DNA from: Aquisphaera giovannonii | Lineage (GTDB): Bacteria; Planctomycetota; Planctomycetia; Isosphaerales; Isosphaeraceae | Direction of reading: 5' to 3' | NCBI RefSeq assembly: GCF_008087625.1 | Contig: NZ_CP042997.1 | Span: 10,106,001-10,170,000 of the forward strand | DNA length: 64,000 nt | In this document: positions 17,073-24,609 of the stretch, in pieces | How positions within the stretch are numbered: position 1 is the stretch's first letter | Layout of the letters: every line of letters begins with the position of its first letter | Notes under the pieces: model-generated | The model's database searches: none | What the model saw: only the letters and a program-made list of their open reading frames with translations | Told to the model about the DNA's origin: nothing | Position numbers and translations under genes: made by a program

Positions 17073-19007
17073 TCAGAGTTTCGGCGGCTCCACGGGCTTC
17101 TCCTCGGCCTTCTTCGCCATCTTCTTCCTCGCCTCGGCGGACTCGTTCCGCGGGGGCGGCGGGGGGACGTAGGCCTCCACCCACTTGAAGCCGAAAGGAT
17201 CCTTCAGCTCCCGGCGGGCGAGCAGCGACCAGGGGGTGTCCGGGTGCTCCTCGATCACCCGGTTGAGCAGCCGCTCGGCGTCGCGGGCGGCGGCGGCGGC
17301 CTTCTCGCTGTACTGCACGGAGGTGTCCGGGACGAGCCGCCAGGTGTTGGCCCTCGGCTCCTTGAACTTCGGCATGTCCTTCTTCAGCCGGGCGCAGGCC
17401 CAGTTGTACTCGTAGCAGCGGACCTTCATGGCCAGCAGCCGGCCTCGGATCAGGTCGTAGTGCGCCTGCCACCGCCGCGAGGCCTCGCGGTCGCGGAGCT
17501 TCGCCGCCGCGTTGATCGGCCCGAGGGCCTCCTCCACCGTGTACGCGGTCCGCTCGGCGATCCCCTGGTTGAAGGCCATCACGTCCTTGAACCGGGGATC
17601 CTCCACGGCCGGGAAGTTCAGCGAGGGCATGCCCGGCAGCTTCTGCTGCTCCTGCATCAGCTCCGCGGCGTTCACCACCGCCATGCGGAGCGGCGACTTC
17701 GTCACCGCCGCCTCGTACTGGTCCCGGCGCACCCAGTCGGGCCGATACTCCTTCATCCGCAGCGGGTCGAAGCCCATGTGCTCGCCGGCGAACCGCGTGA
17801 CGAAGTAGATCCCCCCCGTGGCGCTCGCCAGCCGGGACAGCGCGTAGGGGCCGAAGCCCGCCTCGAGCACCTCGTACTGCGGCCCGGAGTACCAGAACGG
17901 CAGGTGGATCTGCTCCAGGCGGGCGCTCTCGGGCCCCTGGCGGACGGCCACCCGGGGGAAGAACCGCTTCGTCCTCGGGTCGGTGTAGGACATGTAGCCG
18001 TTGGTCCGCCCGAAGATCGCCTGCGAGCCCAGCACGTAGACCGGCACCTTGGCCCGCTGGGCCAGCTCGATCGCCTCCTCCAGCCGCGGCTCGTCGTCCC
18101 CCACCTCGTCGGTCACGACGATGACCATCGGGCGGTACGCCTGCCCGGCGCCGTCCTTGTAGCGGCCCCAGCGGCGGACGACCTCCGCGACCGTGCCGAA
18201 GGTCTCCTCGTCGCCCGACTCGTCGAGCGGCACCGAGCCGATGGCCTCCAGGACCTCCGGCAGCTCGGCCGTCGGCTTCGGGGTCATCGCCTTGCGGTCC
18301 CGGCCGAACGCCACGACCAGGGTCAGCAGCCCCTTGTCCGCGGCCAGGTGGCTCTCGTCGAGTTGGTCGATGTGCGTGTAGATCGCCTCGATGTGCTTCC
18401 TCAGCCGCTCGCGCTCCGCCTGGAGGCTCCCCGACGCGTCGAACGCCCAGACGACCAGCGTCTTGCCCTGCTCGAGCCGCCGGAGGATCTCCACGGCGAT
18501 CCGGTCCACGGCCCCCTCCACGCCCTCCACGTGCTCGGCGCCGTTGCCCTTGATGGAGACGTTCTGGCCCAGGACCGTCGCCGTCGGCACGACGAGCTCC
18601 GTGGCCCGCTGGACGTCCACCCTCGCCAGCTCCGGGCCGCCGGCCGCCGCGTCCGAGGAGACCGGCACCGCCCCGGCGGAGCTCGGCGCCGAGGTGATCG
18701 TCGGCGCCAGGGTCGGCGCGAACGACCCGGCCGCCGCCATCACCGGCGGCACCTCCGCCTTCTGGTCCAGGTCCTGGAACGTCGACTCCGAGTCGGCGAG
18801 CTTGCCGTCGACCACGCCCCCCCGGATCATCGCCCGGCTCGCGGCCTCGTGCACCGAGCGGCCCACCAGCGCCAAGACGACCAGGAAGGCCGAATGGAGG
18901 GCCAGGCTCACCATGTAGGCCGGGATCTCCAGATCGAGCCGCCCCCCCACGAGCGGGATCAGCCACGGAGCCCGCGCGTCGATCGTCCGCACCAGCCTCG
19001 CCAGCAC
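17073..19007 (-). CDS. Membrane-anchored von Willebrand factor A protein (VWA-2)
   Basis: A 644-residue protein read from a GTG at 19007, preceded by a G-rich ribosome site. A membrane helix (about 29-49, IPAYMVSLALHSAFLVVLAL) is close to the N-terminus. The VWA domain has the adhesion-site motif D190-A-S-G-S194 and IVVTDEVGDD. C-terminal features shared with the downstream protein include GIYF, a PLRMKEYRPDW / VRLKEYMPEY block and DREASRRWQAHYDLIRGRLL / DREPEKRWQAHYDLVLGQTV, so the two are paralogues that lost similarity in the N-terminal linker. The role is unknown; a heteromeric surface complex is possible. Confidence 0.8.
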   Translation of the reverse strand: MLARLVRTIDARAPWLIPLVGGRLDLEIPAYMVSLALHSAFLVVLALVGRSVHEAASRAMIRGGVVDGKLADSESTFQDLDQKAEVPPVMAAAGSFAPTLAPTITSAPSSAGAVPVSSDAAAGGPELARVDVQRATELVVPTATVLGQNVSIKGNGAEHVEGVEGAVDRIAVEILRRLEQGKTLVVWAFDASGSLQAERERLRKHIEAIYTHIDQLDESHLAADKGLLTLVVAFGRDRKAMTPKPTAELPEVLEAIGSVPLDESGDEETFGTVAEVVRRWGRYKDGAGQAYRPMVIVVTDEVGDDEPRLEEAIELAQRAKVPVYVLGSQAIFGRTNGYMSYTDPRTKRFFPRVAVRQGPESARLEQIHLPFWYSGPQYEVLEAGFGPYALSRLASATGGIYFVTRFAGEHMGFDPLRMKEYRPDWVRRDQYEAAVTKSPLRMAVVNAAELMQEQQKLPGMPSLNFPAVEDPRFKDVMAFNQGIAERTAYTVEEALGPINAAAKLRDREASRRWQAHYDLIRGRLLAMKVRCYEYNWACARLKKDMPKFKEPRANTWRLVPDTSVQYSEKAAAAARDAERLLNRVIEEHPDTPWSLLARRELKDPFGFKWVEAYVPPPPPRNESAEARKKMAKKAEEKPVEPPKL

Positions 19008-19345
19008 GAGCCACCCCCGATCCCTGACCCCCGCGGGGCCCGCCCGCGCCTCTCCTGTCCGCGCGTTACGAGCCTAGGAATTCTAGGCCCCTGCCCTCCC
19101 ATCGTGACCGCCCCTCCGTGAATTCCATCGTTTTTGAATCCATCGAAGCAATCGCAAGGATCGTAGCGGACGACACCTCGCCCCCGCAATCGGGCGGGAT
19201 CGGGATCTCCGACGGGGCCGGCCACGGCCCACGGCCCGCGGCCCGCCGATCCACGCCAAGGCGGCCGGCCCCGGCCGCCGAGCCATCGCATCCTTGGCCC
19301 GCGTCGGGGACCCATCCCGATCCGACTCGCGGCGGGCGGCCCGGT
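19008..19345. other. Upstream region of the VWA genes
   Basis: This 338-base gap holds no gene. It includes a palindrome-like CCTAGGAATTCTAGG (19073-19087) and a comparatively AT-rich patch at about 19110-19160 that could carry the leftward promoter of the VWA pair. No confident -35/-10 pair was found. Confidence 0.35.
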
Positions 19346-20377
19346 TCACGCCGCCCCGCGGTCGGCGATCGGGCGGCGCCGCAGCTCCGCCCGCGAGATG
19401 GCCGGCGGGACGTAGTTCGCCTCATTCAGCCCGACGTCCGTCCCGGGCGGGACGATCTCATCGATCCGGTCCAGGACGTCGTCGCCGAGGCGGCCCCCGG
19501 CGCCGGCGAGCAGGTCGTCGAGCTGCTCCATCGTGCGAGGGCCGAGGATGGCCGAGGTGACGGCGGGGTGGGCCACCGCGAAGGCCATCGCCATGTGGGT
19601 GAGCGACAGCCCCGCCTCCGCCGCGACGGGGATCAGGAGCTCGACCGCATCGAGCCGGCGCCCGTCGGACATCTGCCTCGGCAGGCGCCGGACTCGCAGG
19701 CTGTCCGGCGGCGCGACGCCCTTGCGGTACCGGCCGGTGAGCATGCCCTTGGCCAGCGGGCTCCAGACCATCGCCCCCATCCCGTAACGTTCGCAGACGG
19801 GGAGCACCTCGCGCTCGATGCCGCGGTCCAGGATCGAATAGGGCGGCTGCTCGCTCCGGAAGCGCGCCAGCCCCCGCCGCTCCGCGACCCACTGCGCCTC
19901 GACGATCTCCGAGGCCGGGAACGTGGAGGAGCCGATCGCCCGCACCTTGCCCGCGCGCATCAGGTCGGTCAGGGCCGAGAGCGTCTCCTCGACGTCCGTG
20001 TCCGGCGCGGGGCGGTGGACCTGGTAGAGGTCGATGTAGTCCGTCCCGAGGCGACGCAGCGAGCCCTCGACGGCGCGGGCCAGCCACCGCCGCGAATTGC
20101 CCCGCATGTTGGGGTCGTCTCCCATCGGCAGATGGGCCTTGGTCGCCAGCACGACGTCGTCGCGACGCCCCCTGAGCGCCTTGCCGACGACCTCCTCGGA
20201 TTCGCCCCGGCTGTAAGCATCCGCCGTGTCGATGAAGTTGATCCCGGCGTCCAACGCCTTGTGGATGATCCGGATGCCATCCTCGTGATCCGGGTTCCCG
20301 GCCCCGCCGAACATCATCGCGCCCAGGCAATAGGGGCTGACCTTGATGCCCGTCCGTCCCAGCGGGCGGTATTGCAT
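19346..20377 (-). CDS. Aldo/keto reductase
   Basis: A 343-residue protein from ATG 20377, with GAGGAGG as ribosome site. The TIM-barrel AKR signature is complete: FIDTADAYSRGESE with Asp50 and Tyr55, Lys80 in VLATKAHL and His121 in DLYQVHRP form the catalytic tetrad. SPLAKGMLTGRYRKG and AILGPRTMEQL are typical of the NADPH-binding C-terminal part. It would reduce aldehydes or ketones with NADPH in the cytoplasm. Its promoter carries two 15-bp palindromic sites identical in layout to those in front of the SDR at 32.5 kb, so the TetR regulator encoded there is the likely controller. Confidence 0.9.
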   Translation of the reverse strand: MQYRPLGRTGIKVSPYCLGAMMFGGAGNPDHEDGIRIIHKALDAGINFIDTADAYSRGESEEVVGKALRGRRDDVVLATKAHLPMGDDPNMRGNSRRWLARAVEGSLRRLGTDYIDLYQVHRPAPDTDVEETLSALTDLMRAGKVRAIGSSTFPASEIVEAQWVAERRGLARFRSEQPPYSILDRGIEREVLPVCERYGMGAMVWSPLAKGMLTGRYRKGVAPPDSLRVRRLPRQMSDGRRLDAVELLIPVAAEAGLSLTHMAMAFAVAHPAVTSAILGPRTMEQLDDLLAGAGGRLGDDVLDRIDEIVPPGTDVGLNEANYVPPAISRAELRRRPIADRGAA

Positions 20378-20438
20378 GCCGTCCTCCTCGAAATGACTGC
20401 TCGAGAAAACAAGCCACCGACGTGACCCACGCACGAAG

Positions 20439-20483
20439 CGGAACATCGCTCCGCATCATACGGAGCGATGTTCCGTTTTGCAA
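20439..20483 (-). promoter_or_regulatory. Aldo/keto reductase promoter with twin TetR-type operators
   Basis: On the minus strand: -35 TTGCAA (20483-20478), a 17-base spacer, -10 TATGAT (20460-20455). A 15-mer CGGAACATCGCTCCG occupies the spacer (20475-20461) and its exact reverse complement follows the -10 (20453-20439). Promoter, spacing and operator placement match those at 32432-32475. Repressor bound here would block polymerase access. Confidence 0.65.
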
Positions 20484-21127
20484 GCGGGCGATGCGTGGGA
20501 GTGCGAGAGGCCGGGTCGATCCACGCCCGCGGGACGCCGCCGGGGCGGCATGCGACGACGGAGGGCTGGCCCGGCCGCCGGCCCCCTCCGCCTTCCCCGG
20601 CGTCCCCGCCGTTATGCCCGACGACCCGCGCGCCGTCCGGGGGTGGCCCCGCCCGAAGGACCGGAATACCCGCCCCTCCCGGGAGAATCGGTCGACCCGC
20701 CTCCCGCCGCGGTCCGATCAAGGCAGACGTGCGGGGCCTGCTCGGCGGCCGCCCGCCCTCTCCCGTAAACGTTCGCTCACGTCTCGGCCCGGAGCGTCGG
20801 GATGGGAAACGGTCCTCGCCGGCCCCGCGTCGGCTCCGCACGCTGGCGACGCTGCGCGCCCTGGCGGCCGCCGTCCGGGCCGCCCCGGGGCAGGAGGCGG
20901 GCGCCCCGGCCGTCCCGGCGAGCCCGGCCGCCGCGACCGGCCCCGGGCCCGCGAACCCGCCGGTGGAGCTGCTCATCGATCGGCCCCGCCGTATGGAGGA
21001 GCCTCCAGCACGCCCCGGGCCTTCCCCGTCCGGCGGGGCCCTGGCTATCCTCCGCGAGCACGCGTCCAGGTGCTGAAGCCGGCCGTCGTCCGGGTGCCGT
21101 GTGAGCTGCCGGCGGCCGCGCGGCCGG
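20484..21127. other. Gap without a recognisable gene
   Basis: About 640 bases between the aldo/keto reductase promoter and the end of the amidase gene. Open frames exist on both strands but their translations are low-complexity Arg/Pro/Ala-rich and resemble no family. No hairpin or RNA gene was recognised. Confidence 0.5.
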
Positions 21128-22534
21128 CTAGATCGCCGGGCGGAGGTCGCGGACGGGGCTCGTCGCCTCCAGCAGCGAGGCGAGGTGCAGGACCGTCGAC
21201 TCGGCCCACCAGCCGGAGACGATCTGCACCCCGATCGGCAGCCCGTCGCGGCTGGTGCCGAACCGGATCGACAGGCCCGGGAGGCCCGTCACGTTCAGCG
21301 GCACGGTCGCGCTCAGGCTGTGGGTCGCGGGCACGGCCCGGCCGTTGATGACGAATTCCGAGAGCCCGTGCGCGTGCGCGGGGATGGGCAGCACGGGGCA
21401 GAGCAATGCATCGTGTCCTCCGAAGTAATCGGCGAAGCCGTCCCTCAGCCGCTCCGCCGCCTGCTCCGCGCGGACGAAGTCAGCCACGGACGTATCGGGC
21501 TCCGCGAGCATGGCCCTGGAGATTGCGAACATCTCGCCTTCTCGCCCCCGGGTGACCTCCGCGAAGGCGGGCTTGACCTCCATCACGTGGAGCCGCCAGA
21601 AGATCTCGAGGGCATCGTCCCGCTCGAGCGCCGGGATGCGCACCGGCTCCACGAGGCAGCCGACGCCGCGGAGCGCCTCGGCGGCCGCCTGCACGGTCGC
21701 CGCGACTTCCGGGTCGATGGGCCCGAAGCCGGGCTCGACCAGCCACCCCACCCGGAGCGGGCGAGACGGCTCGCGCCCCACCCCGGCGTCGACCCCGAGG
21801 CCGGCCGTGGAGAAGCCGTCCTCGCCGTCCGGGCCGGCGAGGAGCGAATAGGCCAGGGCGACGTCGCGGACGCTGCGGGCCATCGGGCCGACGTGCCAGA
21901 ATCGGCGCGGGACCCTCGGCCAGATCCCGGTCATGGGGACGCGCCCGTGCGTCGCCTTCAGGCCCACGATCCCGGTGTTCGCCGCCGGGCCGCGGACGGA
22001 GATGGCCAGGTCGGTGCCCAGGCCGAGCGGGGACATCCCCGCCGCGATGGCCGCCGACTCCCCGCCGCTCGACCCCCCGGGCGTGCGGCCGAGGTCCCAC
22101 GGGTTGTTCGCCCTGCCGGTGAGCAGGTTGTCGGTCTCGGTCGAATAGGAGAACTCCGGGAGGTTCGTCTTCGCGAGCAGGATCGCGCCGGCGGCCTTCA
22201 GCCGCGCCACGCTCGTGGCGTCCGCCTCGGGGACGCGGCCCCGGAAGATCGGCGAGCCGCGCTGGGTCATCACCCCCGCGGTGTCGATCGAGTCCTTCGC
22301 CGTGAAGGGCACCCCGTGCAGCGGGCCCACGTCCTCGCCCGCGAGGACCGCCGCCTCCGCCGCCCTCGCGGCTCCCAGCGCGTCGGCCGCGACCGTGACG
22401 ATCGCGTTGATCCGGGAGTCGACCGCCTCGATGCGGTCGAGGTGCGCCCGCACGACCTCGACCGGCGAGACCTCGCGGGCCCGGATCATCCCGGCCAGCC
22501 GCGTCGCGTCGAAACGGACAAGATCGCTGCTCAT
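21128..22534 (-). CDS. Amidase-signature family amidohydrolase
   Basis: A 468-residue protein with the full amidase signature: Lys80 in HGVPFTAKDSID, cis-Ser155 in PGGSSGGESAA, and nucleophile Ser179 in GTDLAISVRGPA, followed by GLKATHGRVP. The usual GGS before the nucleophile reads AIS, an unusual but nucleophile-preserving change. The family hydrolyses amides of many kinds; there are no GatB/GatC neighbours, so a tRNA amidotransferase role is unlikely. It is divergent from a TetR gene with two palindromic operators in between, one lying 13 bases before this start codon and one at the probable transcription start, so it is very likely repressed by that regulator. Confidence 0.88.
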   Translation of the reverse strand: MSSDLVRFDATRLAGMIRAREVSPVEVVRAHLDRIEAVDSRINAIVTVAADALGAARAAEAAVLAGEDVGPLHGVPFTAKDSIDTAGVMTQRGSPIFRGRVPEADATSVARLKAAGAILLAKTNLPEFSYSTETDNLLTGRANNPWDLGRTPGGSSGGESAAIAAGMSPLGLGTDLAISVRGPAANTGIVGLKATHGRVPMTGIWPRVPRRFWHVGPMARSVRDVALAYSLLAGPDGEDGFSTAGLGVDAGVGREPSRPLRVGWLVEPGFGPIDPEVAATVQAAAEALRGVGCLVEPVRIPALERDDALEIFWRLHVMEVKPAFAEVTRGREGEMFAISRAMLAEPDTSVADFVRAEQAAERLRDGFADYFGGHDALLCPVLPIPAHAHGLSEFVINGRAVPATHSLSATVPLNVTGLPGLSIRFGTSRDGLPIGVQIVSGWWAESTVLHLASLLEATSPVRDLRPAI

Positions 22535-22546
22535 CGGCTCATCTCC

Positions 22547-22564
22547 CTACCAAGTTGTTGGTAG
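22547..22564. promoter_or_regulatory. TetR-type operator 1 (amidase leader)
   Basis: CTACCAAGTTGTTGGTAG is a perfect palindrome of 7-bp arms around GTTG, typical in size for a TetR dimer site. It lies 13 bases upstream of the amidase start. Confidence 0.65.
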
Positions 22565-22585
22565 ATATCCAGGGCACTTGCCTGC

Positions 22586-22635
22586 CTACCAAGTGGTCGG
22601 TAGACTCACTCTAGCGGGCGGCCCCCCGTTGTCAA
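22586..22635 (-). promoter_or_regulatory. Amidase promoter with TetR-type operator 2
   Basis: The second operator CTACCAAGTGGTCGGTAG (22586-22603) shares 16 of 18 bases with operator 1. On the minus strand TTGACA (22635-22630), 16 bases and TAGAGT (22613-22608) form a promoter whose start would fall inside this operator. The arrangement fits repression of the amidase, and probably of the regulator itself. Confidence 0.5.
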
Positions 22636-22679
22636 CACCCGCCGGTCGTTTCGCGGCGGATCGGGCAGGAGTGAATCCA

Positions 22680-23243
22680 ATGAGCTCGGAATCTCGGGAG
22701 AAGATCCTGGCGGCGGCCAGGAGGGTCGCGCAGGCCCGCGGCTATGGGGGGCTGAACTTCCGCGACGTCGCGGAGGACGTCGGCATCAAGGCCGCGAGCA
22801 TGTACCACCACTTCCCGACGAAGGCCGACCTGGGCGCGGCGGTCGCCCGGCGTTACCGGGAGGACAACGCGGCGGCGCTGGAGGCCATCTCGGCCGAGGA
22901 GCCGGATCCGATCCGCGCCCTGCGCCGCTATCCGGAGACGTTCCGGTGGGCGTTGGCGAATCAGAATCGGATGTGCCTCTGCAGCTTCATGGCCGCGGAG
23001 TACGACGACCTGCCGGAGCCGCTGAAGGCGGAGGTCCGGGCCTTCGCGGACGTCAACGTGGCGTGGCTGAAGAAGGCCCTGTCGAAGGCCGGCGTGGTCA
23101 AGCCCAGGGAGAGCGAACGTCGGGCCCGGGCCATCTACGCCGCCGTCGCCGGCGCGCAGCTGATGGCGAGGAGCCGCGCCGACGTCTCGCTCTATGACGA
23201 GCTGATCGAGGGGTACCGCGCGGCCGGACTCCTGCCGGCGTGA
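22680..23243 (+). CDS. TetR/AcrR-family transcriptional regulator (next to amidase)
   Basis: A 187-residue protein from ATG 22680 with AGGAG eight bases upstream. The N-terminal helix-turn-helix is clear (FRDVAEDVGIKAASMYHHFP, residues 27-46), and the remaining helices form the ligand-binding part. It is transcribed away from the amidase gene across a region with two related 18-bp palindromes, the standard layout for a local repressor released by a substrate of the amidase or a related compound. A perfect 17-bp hairpin starts at its stop codon. Confidence 0.88.
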   Translation: MSSESREKILAAARRVAQARGYGGLNFRDVAEDVGIKAASMYHHFPTKADLGAAVARRYREDNAAALEAISAEEPDPIRALRRYPETFRWALANQNRMCLCSFMAAEYDDLPEPLKAEVRAFADVNVAWLKKALSKAGVVKPRESERRARAIYAAVAGAQLMARSRADVSLYDELIEGYRAAGLLPA

Positions 23244-23288
23244 TCGCGGCGAGCCCCGGGCGGCCGGGCGGCCGGGGCTCGCCGCGAT
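23243..23288 (+). terminator. Strong hairpin at the end of the TetR gene
   Basis: ATCGCGGCGAGCCCCGG (23243-23259) pairs perfectly with CCGGGGCTCGCCGCGAT (23272-23288), a 17-bp stem starting at the last base of the stop codon. No U tract follows. Confidence 0.65.
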
Positions 23289-23455
23289 AGAGTCCGCAGC
23301 AAGGGGAGCCCGAAACCGGTCCATCGGCCTGCCGCACGCTTGTCGCCACCGACCCGTGGGCGGCCATCTCCGCGAGGCCCGGCGTGCCGCCGCCGCGATC
23401 CCGCGAGTCGGCGTGCGACGCCCTCCCCATCCCGCCCCGGGACGCGCACGGGCCC

Positions 23456-23653
23456 GATGGAATCGCGGGCGTCCCGATGCGGCAGGAGCCCGGCGGCTCC
23501 CGAGAATCGCACCGGGATTCCGACGCCGGCGAATGGCAGGACGCGCCCTCGGGCGAGGTCCGCGTCACGACATTCGGCTCGCACGGCCGCTGCCGGGTCG
23601 AGACGCTCGAGGACGGGGACGTCGGCGACATCCCGCAGGGATACGGCCACTCG
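23456..23653 (+). pseudogene. Relic of an oxalate decarboxylase-type bicupin gene
   Basis: Translation in one frame gives GIAGVPMRQEPGGSRESHRD, then AGEWQ, then GEVRVTTFGSHGRCRVETLE and DGDVGDIPQGYGHS. This follows the first cupin motif and its continuation in oxalate decarboxylases (IAGVLMRLEPGAMRELHWH, ADEWQ, FGSHGR, GDVGYIPQGYGH). The metal-binding HWH has become HRD, there is no start codon or rest of the gene, and similarity stops abruptly after GYGHS. It is a decayed internal fragment. The rest of 23289-23838 shows nothing recognisable. Confidence 0.6.
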
Positions 23654-23838
23654 AGGCGATCGCGCCTTCATCGCCCCCGAGGAGGGCCCGTCGCGAGGAG
23701 CCGAGGGTCACGACCGGGCCGCCCGGAGCGCCCTCGCGGCACGCGGAACCGGGCCGGGCCCGCACGGCGAGGGCGGGCCGCCACCTCCCCGCCGGCCGCC
23801 CCCGGGCGAGGCCGTGCGCCCCGCGGCCGACATGCCCG

Positions 23839-24507
23839 CTAGCCCGCCACCCGGCGGAAGAGGGCCGTGAGGACGGCCAGCGTGACAACGATCAGGAGAG
23901 GTGCGACGCGCCAGGAAGTGCGGCCGCCGCGGAGCCACGGGGCGAGCCCCGCGGTCAGCCGGGGCATGACGACCCACTGGAGGATCGAGACGCTCAGGGC
24001 ATTGCCGATCAGCATCGAGCCGGCCAGGCCCAGGGGCGAGGTCAGCGGGCCGACCAGGATCGTCAGGAGCATGACGGTCGGGTAGAGGGCGAGGAGGACC
24101 GTCAGGGCCATCTTCCACGAGGCCGGCTCGGATTCCTCGGGCCGCCCCCGCCGGGCGAACCACGGGCCGAAGCCGTCGCCCACGGTCCTCAGCTCGAAGT
24201 CGCCGACCTTCGCCCGCAGAGCCTCGACGAGGCGTCCCCGCTCGGGGGAGTCGAGCCAGCGTGCCAGGGACTCCTCGTCGTCGAACCGCATCACGACGAC
24301 CCATTCGTCGCCGGGGCCCGAGGCCGGGGGGAAGAGGTCGGTGCCCTGGTAGCCGGCGAACCCCTCGGCGACCCGGCTGGCCTCGCGCTGCCATTCCAGG
24401 AAGGCGTCCCGGGCCGACGGGGGGACGCGCTGGACCGCGACCGCGGCGGATCGGGAGGCGTGCAGGTCCGGGCCCGGGGTCGTCGCGGCGGCGGTCGCGG
24501 TCGTCAT
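23839..24507 (-). CDS. Antibiotic biosynthesis monooxygenase-like domain fused to a membrane domain
   Basis: A 222-residue protein. Residues about 20-110 form an ABM-type dimeric alpha/beta barrel (AVAVQRVPPSARDAFLEWQR ... FAGYQGTDLFPP ... WVVVMRFDDEESLARWLDSP). The C-terminal half is hydrophobic with about three membrane segments (MALTVLLALYPTVMLLTIL, GSMLIGNALSVSILQWVVM, VAPLLIVVTLAVLTALF). ABM domains act as small oxygenases or binding modules; ABM plus membrane fusions are known but uncharacterised. Some members bind haem or quinone-like ligands, but nothing here shows this. It is leftward, upstream of no obvious partner. Confidence 0.7.
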   Translation of the reverse strand: MTTATAAATTPGPDLHASRSAAVAVQRVPPSARDAFLEWQREASRVAEGFAGYQGTDLFPPASGPGDEWVVVMRFDDEESLARWLDSPERGRLVEALRAKVGDFELRTVGDGFGPWFARRGRPEESEPASWKMALTVLLALYPTVMLLTILVGPLTSPLGLAGSMLIGNALSVSILQWVVMPRLTAGLAPWLRGGRTSWRVAPLLIVVTLAVLTALFRRVAG

Positions 24508-24609
24508 GGGGGTCCTTCGCGCTCGCGGGCGGGCCCGCGTCCCGATCGATTGGGGGAGTGTTCACGGGTCACGACGTCCGGGCCGGCGAGGCCCGCCGCC
24601 CGGCGACGC

